A stretch of DNA of 49,350 bases from JBKHJZ01 sp046537875 (lineage in GTDB: Bacteria > Actinomycetota > Acidimicrobiia > Acidimicrobiales > VFJN01). Below are positions 41,396-49,350 of this stretch, piece after piece. A program made the position numbers and the translations under genes. How positions within the stretch are numbered: position 1 is the stretch's first letter; every line of letters starts with the position of its first letter. Location: positions 1-49,350 of the forward strand of contig JBKHJZ010000005.1 of the NCBI GenBank assembly GCA_046537875.1, in the 5' to 3' direction. The notes beneath the pieces are model-generated. The model worked only from the letters and a program-made list of their open reading frames with translations. It was not told where the DNA came from and searched no databases.

Positions 41396-43527
41396 CGGTC
41401 GAGCTCCGGGGTCGGCGAGCGCGTGGGCCGGGCCCCTGCGGTCACCCCGTCGGCCTCGGGCGCCCCGTCGGGCGTCGCGTCCAGGTCGCCGGCCGTGCCG
41501 TCCTGGTCGGTGGGTGCGCCAGCGCCCACCGGCACCCGCTCGGCAGCGTCCGGGGCGGGCGTCACCGCCGGGCCGGGTCGCGGGCGGCTCGCTGCCTCGG
41601 GCACCGGTGCCGACACCGGGTCGATCGGGTTGCGCCGCCGGCCGGGGAACGCGGCGAGCGCCGCGCCGGCGGCCATGACGCCGCCACCGATCCACAGCCA
41701 CATCACCATCGGCTGCACGATCACCCGCACGACCACCCGGCCGTCCTCGTTCGGCGGCTGCAGCAGCGCCAGGTAGACGTCGCGGGTCGGCGAGGTCCGC
41801 ACCGACGGCGTGCCCACCGATGTCTGGCCGTTCGGGAACCGGTTGATCGCCGGCGCGTAGACGTCGCCGTCGACGCTCACCCGGGCCCGGATCGAGGTCA
41901 GGTTCGTCTCGTCGACGGTCTCCGCCCCCAGGTAGGCGATGTCGTGGCCCGCGACCGTGGCGCTGTCGCCCTCCCCGAGCGCCAGCTCCCGCTCGGTGTC
42001 GTAGCTGCCCGAGGCCGCGAGCGCCACGGCCACCAGCACCACGCCGACGTGGACGACCATGCCGCCGTTGGTGCGCCCCACGAGGCCCCGCCAGCCCTGC
42101 CGGCGCGTGGCCAGCACCACCTGGCGCGCCGCGGCGCCTGCGGCGAACCCGCCGAGGCCGAAGGCCAGGAGCGGCGCCAGGCCGTGCGCGCCGGCCAGCA
42201 CCGCAACCACCACCGCCGCCGTGCCGGTCCACGCGGGCCAGAACAGGCGCTGGCCGAGCAGCTCGCCCGAGGCCTTGCGCCACGGCAGCACCGGCGCCAC
42301 CGCCATGAGGAACAGCAGCGTGAGCCCGAACGGGATCGACATCCAGTCGAAGTAGGGGCGCCCCACCGTGATCCGGTCACCGAAGAGGGCCTCCACCGCG
42401 AGCGGGAAGACCGTGCCGAGCAGCACCACGAACGCGAACGCGGCGAACAGCACGTTGTTGCCGAGGAACGAGCCCTCGCGGGAGACCGGCGAGTCGATGC
42501 GGCCGGGCGCCCGCAACCGGTCGCCCCGCCAGCCGATCAACCCGACCGTCACCAGCACCGCCGCCCCGAACAGCCCGAGCAGCCAGGGGCCGATGTGGCT
42601 CTCGGTGAAGGCGTGGACCGACTCCAGCACGCCCGAGCGGGTGAGGAAGGTGCCGAGGATGGTGAGGGCGAACGTCGCGCAGAGCAGCGACAGGTTCCAG
42701 ACGCGGAGCATGCCCCGCCGCTCCTGGATCATCACCGAGTGGATGTAGGCGGTGCCCGTCAGCCACGGCAGCAGCGATGCGTTCTCGACCGGGTCCCATC
42801 CCCAGTAGCCGCCCCACCCGAGCACCTCGTAGCTCCACCAGGCGCCGAGCACGATCCCGGCCGTCAGGAAGCCCCAGGCGAAGAGCGTCCACCGGCGGGT
42901 CTCCAGCAACCAGCCCTCGCCGACCCGCCCGGTCGCCAGCGCGGCGATCGCGAACGCGAACGGCACGGTGAACCCCACGTAGCCCAGGTAGAGCACCGGC
43001 GGGTGCGCGGCCATGAGCACGTGGTTCTGCAGCAGGGGGTTGGGACCCGGGCCGTCGTAGCCCGGCGGGGGGTCGAACGCGGTGAACGGGTTGGCGGGCA
43101 CCAGCAGCAGGAGGAAGAAGAAGCCGGCGACCGCCAGCATCGTGAGCAGCGCCCAGCCGACCAGCGGGTCGCCGAGCCGGGCCCGGAAGCGCTGCGTGAC
43201 CAGCGCCGTGTAGCCGGTGAGGATGAGCACCCACAGCAGCAGCGAACCCTCGAGCGCCGCCCACAGCGTCGCCACGTTGAACAGCGGCGGCGTGAGGCTC
43301 GACCCGTTGTCGGCCACGTACTGCACGGTGAAGTCGCGGGTGATCAGCGCCCGCTCCATGGCCACCACCGCCACCACCGCACCCAGCAGCGCCAGCAGCG
43401 CGTACGACCGCCCCAGCGAGATGAGGTCGACCTTCCGGGTGCGCAGGGCGTAGGCCAGCGTGGCGATGCCGCCCAGCGACGCTGCGAGCCCGAGGACGAT
43501 GCCGGCGTGGCCCAGCGCGGCGTTCAC
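41392..43527 (-). CDS. ccmF: CcmF cytochrome c heme lyase subunit
   Basis: 711 residues with about 14-15 membrane helices. The heme-handling WWD domain is at 229-255 (GAWWSYEVLGWGGYWGWDP), and periplasmic-side histidines such as H169 and H175 (NHVLMAAHPPVLYLG) are conserved heme ligands. CcmF takes heme from CcmE and joins it to apocytochrome c. The protein has an extra Pro/Ala/Asp-rich soluble tail from about 645 to 711 that ordinary CcmF lacks. The GTG start lies one base after the ccmE stop. Confidence 0.96.
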   Translation of the reverse strand: MNAALGHAGIVLGLAASLGGIATLAYALRTRKVDLISLGRSYALLALLGAVVAVVAMERALITRDFTVQYVADNGSSLTPPLFNVATLWAALEGSLLLWVLILTGYTALVTQRFRARLGDPLVGWALLTMLAVAGFFFLLLLVPANPFTAFDPPPGYDGPGPNPLLQNHVLMAAHPPVLYLGYVGFTVPFAFAIAALATGRVGEGWLLETRRWTLFAWGFLTAGIVLGAWWSYEVLGWGGYWGWDPVENASLLPWLTGTAYIHSVMIQERRGMLRVWNLSLLCATFALTILGTFLTRSGVLESVHAFTESHIGPWLLGLFGAAVLVTVGLIGWRGDRLRAPGRIDSPVSREGSFLGNNVLFAAFAFVVLLGTVFPLAVEALFGDRITVGRPYFDWMSIPFGLTLLFLMAVAPVLPWRKASGELLGQRLFWPAWTGTAAVVVAVLAGAHGLAPLLAFGLGGFAAGAAARQVVLATRRQGWRGLVGRTNGGMVVHVGVVLVAVALAASGSYDTERELALGEGDSATVAGHDIAYLGAETVDETNLTSIRARVSVDGDVYAPAINRFPNGQTSVGTPSVRTSPTRDVYLALLQPPNEDGRVVVRVIVQPMVMWLWIGGGVMAAGAALAAFPGRRRNPIDPVSAPVPEAASRPRPGPAVTPAPDAAERVPVGAGAPTDQDGTAGDLDATPDGAPEADGVTAGARPTRSPTPELDR

Positions 43528-43528
43528 G

Positions 43529-44026
43529 TCAGGGGGCCTCCCCGCCCACCTCGGCCTCGTCGAGCCGCTCCTCGTAGTCGTCGCGCGACTCGTACGACTC
43601 GTCGTGCTTCACCATGATGCGGTCGCTGTCGAAGACCTCGGAGCCCTCGGCCCAGTGGCCCTCCAGCACCACGGGGATGCCGGGCCGGAACAGCTCGGGC
43701 GGGTCGCCGGCGTGCCGGACCGACGCGGTCTCGCCGTTGTAGCTGACCTCGAAGCGGACGTGACCGGCCGACTCCTCGGGCTCACCGACCACGGTGCCCT
43801 GCAGGCGGAACCGGTCGCTGCCGAGGCTGTTGCGCTGGGCGACGGCCTCGTCGACGTTGCGGAAGTAGAGGGTCGAGTCGGCCAGGCCCTTGGTGATCAG
43901 CAGGCCGAGGGCCACGAGCGCCACGGCGACGACGGCGAGCGGCAACCAGCGGCGCCGCCCGCCTCGCGGCGCGGGCCGGGACTCGCCGGCGCCGCCCGGC
44001 TCGAGGGTGCGGGGGCTCAGCTCCAC
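43529..44026 (-). CDS. ccmE: CcmE heme chaperone
   Basis: 165 residues. A membrane helix (about 27-45) anchors an OB-fold domain outside the membrane. The heme-binding motif is HDESY (H141, Y145) in IMVKHDESY, the classical His form rather than the Cys variant of archaea and some other bacteria. CcmE binds heme covalently through H141 and hands it to CcmF. GGAGGA precedes the GTG start, which overlaps the end of ccmD. Confidence 0.95.
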   Translation of the reverse strand: MELSPRTLEPGGAGESRPAPRGGRRRWLPLAVVAVALVALGLLITKGLADSTLYFRNVDEAVAQRNSLGSDRFRLQGTVVGEPEESAGHVRFEVSYNGETASVRHAGDPPELFRPGIPVVLEGHWAEGSEVFDSDRIMVKHDESYESRDDYEERLDEAEVGGEAP

Positions 44027-44175
44027 CGGCGGTCCTCCGGCGGGACCTGGCGCGACAGCCTGCGCCCGCGGCGCACCACGTAGCCGGCGTAGCCGGCGAA
44101 CAGCGCCGCGGCACCGATCCAGCCGGTGAGCACGTAGCCGGCGTGGGTCATCGCCAGAAGCGAGAACGCGGTCAC
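44017..44175 (-). CDS. ccmD: CcmD small membrane protein
   Basis: 52 residues: one membrane helix (about 9-32, with THAGYVLTGWIGAAALFAGY) and a basic cytosolic tail RRGRRLSRQV. CcmD helps release holo-CcmE from CcmABC. The GTG at 44175 follows GGAGGAGG, and GTGA overlaps the ccmC stop; a later ATG gives 44 residues. It is identified by size, shape and its place between ccmC and ccmE. Confidence 0.82.
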   Translation of the reverse strand: MTAFSLLAMTHAGYVLTGWIGAAALFAGYAGYVVRRGRRLSRQVPPEDRRWS

Positions 44176-45026
44176 GCCCGCACCTCCTCCACGCTGCCGC
44201 CGCCCACCGTGCCACCGCCGTTCGGGCTGCGGCCGCCCGGCCCCGTGACCGCTGGACCGCCCGCCTCTGCCCGCCGGGCGGCCAGCGCGGCGTCGAGGTC
44301 GAGGCGGCCGGCCTGGTGCTCCAGCCACGCCACCCGGAAGCGGTGCACCAGCAGCCAGGCGAACACCAGACCCAGGGCGAGGAACCCGGTGAACACCGCC
44401 ACCAGCATGTCGCCCTCGATCTGCGGGTCGAGGGTGGTGATCGTCGAGCGTTGGTGCAGCGACCGCCACCACTCCACCGAGCGGTTGACCAGGATCACGT
44501 TGGGCACCAGGAGCAGGCCGACCACGGCGGCCCGGGTGGAGCGCTGGGTGACGTCCACGTCGAGGCGGCGGAGGGCCAGGTAGCCCACGAGGAGCACCGC
44601 GAGCAGGGCGGTGCTGGTGAGCCTGGCGTCCCAGGTCCAGTAGGTGCCCCAGGTCGGCCGGCCCCAGAGCGACCCGGTCGCGAGCGTGATGGCCGAGAAC
44701 ACCAGGGCGATCTCGCCGGCCGCGCCGGCCAGCGCGTCCCAGCCCGGGGACCGCCTCCACAGCCAGAGCCCCGAGGCGACCGTCGTGACCGTGCACGCGA
44801 GGTAGAGGAAGCTGGCCGACGGCACGTGGACGTAGAACAGCCGGACGGAGTCGAGCATCTCGGCGTCCTGCGGGCTCCACACCAGCCCGTAGAGCGCAGC
44901 GAGCAGCGATGCCGCCAGCGCCAGCACGCCCAGCACCCGCGTGGCGGCCGACCCCGTGTGGGGCGGCGCCGCCTGGTGCACGTCCGGCGCCCCGCCGGTG
45001 GGGGTGGTCGATGCGGTGGCGGTCAC
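44172..45026 (-). CDS. ccmC: CcmC heme export protein
   Basis: 284 residues with six membrane helices and the WWD motif WGTYWTWDARLTS (around 138-150). CcmC presents heme to CcmE. An N-terminal extension of about 30 residues and a C-terminal Gly/Glu-rich extension make it longer than E. coli CcmC (245). GGAGG precedes the GTG start, and the start codon overlaps the stop of ccmB. Confidence 0.94.
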   Translation of the reverse strand: MTATASTTPTGGAPDVHQAAPPHTGSAATRVLGVLALAASLLAALYGLVWSPQDAEMLDSVRLFYVHVPSASFLYLACTVTTVASGLWLWRRSPGWDALAGAAGEIALVFSAITLATGSLWGRPTWGTYWTWDARLTSTALLAVLLVGYLALRRLDVDVTQRSTRAAVVGLLLVPNVILVNRSVEWWRSLHQRSTITTLDPQIEGDMLVAVFTGFLALGLVFAWLLVHRFRVAWLEHQAGRLDLDAALAARRAEAGGPAVTGPGGRSPNGGGTVGGGSVEEVRA

Positions 45027-45691
45027 GAGCCCTCCAGGAGCACGCCGTAGGCCAGCGCCCCGGCGACCGAGTAGAGAAGTGCGAACGCGGCCAGCAGGCC
45101 GAACCACGGCCAGCCGTCGGCGGGGGCGCCGCCGAGCGCCGCCTCGAACGCCCGGGTGGCCCCGATGAGCACCGGTGCCAGCACGGGCAGCAGGAGGAGG
45201 GGAAGGAGCGTCTGGCGGACGCTCGATCCGCTGACCAGGGCGCCGTACAGGGTACCGGTGGCGGCCACCGCAACCGTCGCCGCCAGGCAGGTGGCCGCCA
45301 GCAGGCCGGCGCCGGCCGGATCGGCACCGTAGAGCACGATGACGCCGACCCCGAGGAGCACCTCGAGCACCAGCAGCTGGGCGCCGACCGCGAGCGCCTT
45401 GCCGGCGAAGATGCCGCCCGGGTCGAGGGCCGACAGGCGCAACGCGTCCCGCGCTCCCTCCGAGTCGTCGAGCGCGGCGCTGCGCCCGATGGACAGCAGG
45501 GCGGCGAACAGCACGGTCACCCAGTAGAGCCCGGGGGTGGTCCGCTCGAGCAGGCCGCGGTCGGGGTCGAGCGCGAACGCGAACAGCACCAGCACCAGCA
45601 GGGCGAAGGGCGCCACCTGGGTGGTCGTGACCCGGCTGCGCAGCTCGACCCGGAGGTCGCGGCCGGCCACCAGCCCGGCGTCACGCCACAT
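45023..45691 (-). CDS. ccmB: CcmB heme-exporter permease
   Basis: 222 residues, six membrane helices and the CcmB start DLRVELRSR near residue 12. It is the permease partner of the ATPase CcmA; the complex drives release of heme-loaded CcmE. The ATG at 45691 lies inside the last codons of ccmA (11-base overlap), and longer readings run through ccmA. Confidence 0.93.
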   Translation of the reverse strand: MWRDAGLVAGRDLRVELRSRVTTTQVAPFALLVLVLFAFALDPDRGLLERTTPGLYWVTVLFAALLSIGRSAALDDSEGARDALRLSALDPGGIFAGKALAVGAQLLVLEVLLGVGVIVLYGADPAGAGLLAATCLAATVAVAATGTLYGALVSGSSVRQTLLPLLLLPVLAPVLIGATRAFEAALGGAPADGWPWFGLLAAFALLYSVAGALAYGVLLEGS

Positions 45692-46370
45692 GGCTCGCAC
45701 CGCCCGCCGTGCGGCGCACCACCTGTGGACCGGTCGGGGCGTTCGTGCCGGCGACCAGCTCCACGACCCGGTCGGCCAGCGCCTCGGCCCGCTCGAGCTC
45801 GTGGGAGGACATGAGCACCGTGGCACCCTGGCGCACGGCCTGGCCGATCAGCCGATCGAGCTGATCGCGGGCGGCGTGGTCGAGCCCGGCGTGGGGCTCG
45901 TCGAGCAGCCACAGCTCGGGTCGCCGCGCCAGCAGGCAGGCCAGCGCGCACCGCCGCCGCTCCCCCGCCGAGAGCTGCCCGACGGGAACGTCGCGCAGCC
46001 GCTCGCCCAGGCCGGCCAGGTCGAGCGCGGCCGCCGTGTCGGCCGGCCGCGCCCGCACCGCCCGGCCCCAGAACCGCACGTTGTCGGCCACGGTCAGCTC
46101 GTCGTGCAACCCGCTGTCGTGACCCAGCAACGCGACCCGCCGGCGCACCGCCCGCCGGTCGCGGCACAGGTCGGTGCCGAGCACGACCGCCTCGCCGCGG
46201 ACGACCGGCACCAGCCCGGCGCAGGCGCGCAGCAGGGTGGTCTTGCCGGCACCGTTCGGGCCGCGGAGCAGGACGACCTCGCCGCGCGCCACGTCGAGAT
46301 CGACGCCGGCGAGCGCTGGGAACCGCCCCAACAGCGCGACGGCAGCGCGAAGGTGGACGACGGGCTCCAT
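45681..46370 (-). CDS. ccmA: CcmA heme-exporter ATPase
   Basis: 229 residues of the ABC ATPases: Walker A GPNGAGKTT (37-45), signature LSAGERRR (near 133-140), Walker B LWLLDEP and the switch histidine in SSHELERA. It is the first gene of the operon, so the promoter should lie in 46371-46509, shared with the divergent sortase. A TACCCT -10-like sequence is seen about 12 bases before the ATG. The start ATG is clear. Confidence 0.93.
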   Translation of the reverse strand: MEPVVHLRAAVALLGRFPALAGVDLDVARGEVVLLRGPNGAGKTTLLRACAGLVPVVRGEAVVLGTDLCRDRRAVRRRVALLGHDSGLHDELTVADNVRFWGRAVRARPADTAAALDLAGLGERLRDVPVGQLSAGERRRCALACLLARRPELWLLDEPHAGLDHAARDQLDRLIGQAVRQGATVLMSSHELERAEALADRVVELVAGTNAPTGPQVVRRTAGGASHVA

Positions 46371-46509
46371 CGGGACACCGGCAGGGTACCGACCCCGGGA
46401 TCAGACCACCAAGACACGGCTGCTCCCACGGCGGGCGCCCGCAGCGATCGACCACCGCACGGCGAGGGGCGATCCGGGCGGCCTCCGTCGCCTGGATAGC
46501 CTCGCGCCG
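46371..46509. promoter_or_regulatory. divergent promoter region of the ccm operon and the sortase
   Basis: 139 bases. On the plus strand TAGCCT (46497-46502) ends seven bases before the sortase ATG. On the minus strand TACCCT lies about 12 bases before the ccmA ATG. No clear operator was found. Confidence 0.4.
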
Positions 46510-47394
46510 ATGCGGTGGAGGAGGGTCCTCGGCGGGCTGGGCCGCGTGCTGATCGCGGCGGGTGTGTTGCTCCTGCTCTTCGTCGCCTACCAGCTCTGGG
46601 GGACGGGCCTGCGGGAGGCCCAGGCGCAGCGATCGCTCGAGGGCGAGTTCGCCGAGCGGGTGGGAGATCCGGACACGACGGAGCCGGCCCCGCGCCGGCC
46701 GTCACCGGTTCTCGAGGGAGACGCCCTCGCCCGGATCCGGATGCCGGACATCGGGGTCGACAAGATCGTCGTCGAGGGGGTCGGGCTCGAGGACCTGAAG
46801 CGGGGGCCGGGCCACTACCCGGGGAGCCCGCTGCCGGGCCAGCCCGGGAACGCCGCGATCGCGGGCCACCGGACGACCTACGGCGCACCCTTCAACCGCA
46901 TCGACGAGCTCGAGCCCGGTGCCGAGATCGAGCTCACGACCGAGCAGGGCACGTTCGTCTACGCGGTCAGCGAGCAGCTCATCGTGGAGCCGGACCAGGT
47001 CGAGGTGCTCGACGACTTCGGCGACGACCGGATCACCCTCACCGCCTGCCACCCCGAGTACTCGGCTGCGCAACGGATCGTGGTGACCGGCCAACTCGTG
47101 GGCGAGACGGCCCCCGCAGCGCCCGCCGCGGGGGCCGCGGCGGGCCCGACTCCGGCGCAGGGGAACGAGGCCGCGACCAGCCGCGCGCTCGATGTCGGGC
47201 TCGACGGCGAGGAGGCCTCGCGCTGGCCGGCGGTGCTGCTCGCGGTGTCGTGCGTGCTCATCTGGCTGGCCGCCTGGCTGCTGGGCGCCCTGTGGCGGAA
47301 ATGGCCGGCATACCTGCTCTTCCTCCCGGTCTTCCTGGTGATGCTGTTCTTCTTCTTCGAGAGCTTCTCCCGCCTGCTGCCCGCCAACTTCTGA
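46510..47394 (+). CDS. class D/E-like sortase
   Basis: 294 residues. An N-terminal membrane helix (about 10-30) is followed by the sortase barrel with H120 in AGHRTTYGAPF, C180 in LTACHPEYS and R189 in AAQRIVV. Two C-terminal membrane helices (about 240-290, ending SFSRLLPANF) are unusual. Sortases join secreted proteins to the cell wall; the recognised signal may be LAxTG as in actinobacterial class E. No obvious substrate with a sorting signal is in the window. The ATG follows TAGCCT by seven bases. Confidence 0.9.
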   Translation: MRWRRVLGGLGRVLIAAGVLLLLFVAYQLWGTGLREAQAQRSLEGEFAERVGDPDTTEPAPRRPSPVLEGDALARIRMPDIGVDKIVVEGVGLEDLKRGPGHYPGSPLPGQPGNAAIAGHRTTYGAPFNRIDELEPGAEIELTTEQGTFVYAVSEQLIVEPDQVEVLDDFGDDRITLTACHPEYSAAQRIVVTGQLVGETAPAAPAAGAAAGPTPAQGNEAATSRALDVGLDGEEASRWPAVLLAVSCVLIWLAAWLLGALWRKWPAYLLFLPVFLVMLFFFFESFSRLLPANF

Positions 47395-47538
47395 GCGGGC
47401 CACCGATGAGTCCGCGTCGCTCGCGTCGTCCCCTCCGGCGTGGCACTGTCGTGCGCCGCACCGGGCCCGAGCACCCGACCGGGCCCGTCCGGGCACGGCG
47501 GCCGCCCACGGACACCGAGCATCGGGGGAAGGCAGACG

Positions 47539-47988
47539 ATGACGATCGAACAGAACCAGGCCGGTGGCGCCACCGGCAGCGGGGCACCGGCGGACCTGGC
47601 CCCCCGCCTCGGCGCCCGGGTGATCGACGCGGTCATCCTGGTGATCCTGGGAGCGCTCCTGGGCCTGCTGCTCGGCTTCGGCTTCGCGTGGCTGGTGGTG
47701 CAGGCCGTGGTGGTGTTCGGGTACTTCGTGCTGCTCGACACCACACGGGGGACCACACCCGGCAAGCAGATCGTCGGCCTGCGGGTCACCGGGCCCGAGG
47801 GAGGCAGCCCCACCACCGGGCAGGCCGCGGCCCGGGAGGCGTTCATCCTCCTGGGCGCCATCCCCTTCGCCGGCCCCGTCCTGGCGCTCATCGCCTGGAT
47901 CATCATCGCCGTGACGATCAGGTCGAGCCCGACCCGGCAGGGCAAACACGACGAGCTGGCAGGCGGCACGCGGGTCGTGACCGCCTGA
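47539..47988 (+). CDS. RDD family membrane protein
   Basis: 149 residues with three or four membrane helices. The RDD signature is present as APRLGARVIDAVILV near residue 22, and TRGTTPGKQIVGLRV is the second RDD-type motif. Some RDD proteins are Na+/H+ antiporter-like, but most have no known role. A weak GGGGGAAGG lies upstream of the ATG. The 144 bases between the sortase and this gene hold nothing I can assign. Confidence 0.88.
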   Translation: MTIEQNQAGGATGSGAPADLAPRLGARVIDAVILVILGALLGLLLGFGFAWLVVQAVVVFGYFVLLDTTRGTTPGKQIVGLRVTGPEGGSPTTGQAAAREAFILLGAIPFAGPVLALIAWIIIAVTIRSSPTRQGKHDELAGGTRVVTA

Positions 47989-48010
47989 CCACCCCGGCGA
48001 TCGGGCCCCG

Positions 48011-48748
48011 TCACCGCCCGTGGAAGACCGGCCGCCGCCGCTCGCGGAAGGCCGCGAGCCCTTCCCGGAGGTCGTCGCTCGCCCACGCCCGGTCGCGGGC
48101 CGCGCCCACCTCGACGCCGGGCGGCGGACCGGTGGCGGCCGCCTCGAGGGCCACCTTGTGGGCCTGCACGGTGAGCGGCGCCAGGGCGGCGATCTCGTCC
48201 GCCCACCCGAGCGCCTCGGAGAGGTCACCGAGGCGCTGCACGAGACCGAGGCGGAAGGCGTCGTCGCCCTTGACCACCTCGGCGGCGAGGAGCATCGCCC
48301 GCGCCGCGCCCTGGCCTGCCAGCAGCGCGACCCTCTCGGCCGACCAGGCGTCGATGGCCAGGCCCAGCCGGGCGGCCGGGATGCCGAAGCTGGCTCCCGG
48401 CGTCGCCACCCGCAGGTCGCAGGCCACGGCCAGCTGGGTCCCCGCGCCGAGCGCAGCGCCGTCGACGGCGGCGATCGTCGCGAAGCGGGCCAGGCGCAGC
48501 CGGTCGAGCACGCCCCGGAGCGCGGCGACGAACGACGCGTCCTCGACGCCGGACAGGTCGGCCCCGGCGCAGAAGTGCCCGCCCGCCCCGGTGAGCACCA
48601 CGCACCGGACGTGCTCGTCGCAGGCGTCGAGCGCTGCGGCGAGCTCGTCTGCGGCGGCACGATCCAGCGCGTTGCGGCGCTCGGGACGATCCATCGTCAC
48701 GACCACCACGTGGCCGCGGGGCTCGGTGCGGACGACGGGCTGAGCCAT
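48011..48748 (-). CDS. crotonase-fold protein (enoyl-CoA hydratase/isomerase family)
   Basis: 245 residues. The oxyanion-hole segments HFCAGADLS (58-66) and AALGAGTQLAVACDLRVA (98-115) are clear, so an acyl-CoA or similar thioester is bound. The two catalytic glutamates of true enoyl-CoA hydratase are replaced: Q105 in GAGTQLA where E144 of the rat enzyme lies, and A125 in GIPAARLGL in place of E164. Hydratase activity is therefore doubtful; an isomerase, hydrolase or other activity is possible. The ATG follows TAGCTT by seven bases. Confidence 0.88.
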   Translation of the reverse strand: MAQPVVRTEPRGHVVVVTMDRPERRNALDRAAADELAAALDACDEHVRCVVLTGAGGHFCAGADLSGVEDASFVAALRGVLDRLRLARFATIAAVDGAALGAGTQLAVACDLRVATPGASFGIPAARLGLAIDAWSAERVALLAGQGAARAMLLAAEVVKGDDAFRLGLVQRLGDLSEALGWADEIAALAPLTVQAHKVALEAAATGPPPGVEVGAARDRAWASDDLREGLAAFRERRRPVFHGR

Positions 48749-48868
48749 GCGGGGCAAGCTACCCGGGCGAGAGTCCCAGGACCCGGGCCCCGCGGCGGAC
48801 GGAACCGCCGCACGGTGGCGAACTAGCGTGTCGCCGACCTCTGGCCCACGGCGACGAGGAGCTCCCCC

Positions 48869-49350
48869 ATGAACTCACCGGCTCCCGGCTGGCATCCCGA
48901 TCCCTCCGGCCGCCACGAGCACCGCTACTGGGACGGCGGCCGCTGGACCGAGCACGTGGCGGACGCGGGCGCGCAGGCGACCGATCCCCTCGACGCCGGT
49001 GGGGCGGCCGCGGGCACCGCGCATGACGGCGGAGCCCCGACGGGCGGCAGCCCGACCGCCCGGACGGACGCGACACCCACCTCCCGGACCGGGTCGCCCG
49101 GCGACGAGCCGACCTGGCTCACCGATCGCACCGAACCGGCACCGGGCGACCAGCCCACGCAGGTCGATCCCACCCCGGGCGGGCACACCCGGGCGTATCC
49201 CCCGCAGGGCGAGAGCACGCAGGAGTACCCGGTCCAGCCCGGGGCGGCGCCGCCCCCGCCCGTCTGGCAAGAAGCGGGGCCACCCCCGCCCGCGACCGCC
49301 CGGCGGGGTCTGTCGCCGGCCCTGATCGTCGCGATCGCCGTGGTCGTCGT
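48869..49350 (+). CDS. DUF2510 membrane protein, cut by the window end
   Basis: The first 160 codons are present and open to the end. The DUF2510 domain is at 4-33 (PGWHPDPSGRHEHRYWDGG followed by RWTEHV), a short Trp-rich motif of actinobacterial membrane proteins. A disordered Gly/Ala/Pro/Thr-rich region follows, and a membrane helix begins at about 149 (SPALIVAIAVVVV). GAGGAG precedes the ATG by about eight bases. The rest of the protein and its function lie outside the window. Confidence 0.87.
   Translation, partial: MNSPAPGWHPDPSGRHEHRYWDGGRWTEHVADAGAQATDPLDAGGAAAGTAHDGGAPTGGSPTARTDATPTSRTGSPGDEPTWLTDRTEPAPGDQPTQVDPTPGGHTRAYPPQGESTQEYPVQPGAAPPPPVWQEAGPPPPATARRGLSPALIVAIAVVV

Noticed and set aside
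47406..47538. Short frame starting ATG at 47406 between the sortase and RDD genes
   Set aside because: It runs out of frame into the RDD gene, has no ribosome site and encodes only Arg/Pro-rich sequence.
1..49350. CRISPR array, insertion sequence or prophage
   Set aside because: No regularly spaced repeats, transposase, integrase or phage structural genes were seen on either strand.

Overview
The window is about 49 kb of very GC-rich, densely packed DNA. It encodes roughly 53 proteins, one of them cut by the window end, plus the 3' part of a tRNA-Arg at the left edge. The gene content is actinobacterial: a WhiB1-like regulator beside a PdtaS-like kinase, DUF3090, DUF3107, DUF2630 and DUF2510 proteins, an SCO1664-family protein, an F420-type flavoprotein and LytR-CpsA-Psr and SigE-family proteins. 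A complete System I (Ccm) cytochrome c maturation operon is not what mycobacteria or streptomycetes carry. An Acidimicrobiia-like (Iamia/Ilumatobacter-type) genome is my best inference, but no rRNA is present to prove it.

Layout. 1-5.3 kb: tRNA-Arg end, a DinB-fold protein, a TetR/SRPBCC/sulfatase operon, and a SigE-family sigma factor with a membrane beta-propeller partner. 5.5-9.8 kb: a lipoprotein, an SMP-30-type lactonase, a TetR regulator with two palindromic operators facing a membrane protein, and a phosphoribosyltransferase-hydrolase fusion. 9.9-18.9 kb: an MFS transporter, a bifunctional-nuclease-family protein, a membrane-anchored lipase-like protein, RtcB and archease (RNA repair), a cupin, a CapA-like protein, DUF2630 and an LCP cell-wall ligase. 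19-24.5 kb: an FrhB-like Fe-S flavoprotein, a DUF222-HNH nuclease behind a hairpin-rich leader, a family-5-like uracil-DNA glycosylase, and the operon phosphomutase-like/DUF3090/SCO1664. 24.5-31 kb: a GGDEF-EAL protein, etfBA, a diacylglycerol-kinase-like protein and a glycerophosphodiesterase. 31-37.6 kb: whiB1 with a perfect CRP-type palindrome upstream, pdtaS, two ArsA/Get3-like ATPases, DUF3107, mrp and a three-cysteine helix-turn-helix regulator. 37.7-39.4 kb: a cysteine desulfurase and a SixA-like phosphatase. 39.5-46.4 kb: ccmABCDEFGHI on the minus strand. 46.5 kb to end: a sortase, an RDD membrane protein, a crotonase-fold protein and a truncated DUF2510 protein.

Functional themes. 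Cytochrome c maturation and ETF/F420 redox proteins point to aerobic respiratory metabolism. Mrp, the Cys-containing regulator and the cysteine desulfurase look like an Fe-S handling neighbourhood. WhiB1 and PdtaS preserve a mycobacterial gene pair, and the palindrome suggests CRP control of whiB1 as well. At ten or more genes a TANNNT -10-like box ends 6-7 bases before the start codon, which suggests that leaderless transcripts are common here. I found no CRISPR array, no insertion sequence and no prophage; the DUF222-HNH gene is the only mobile-type element suspected.
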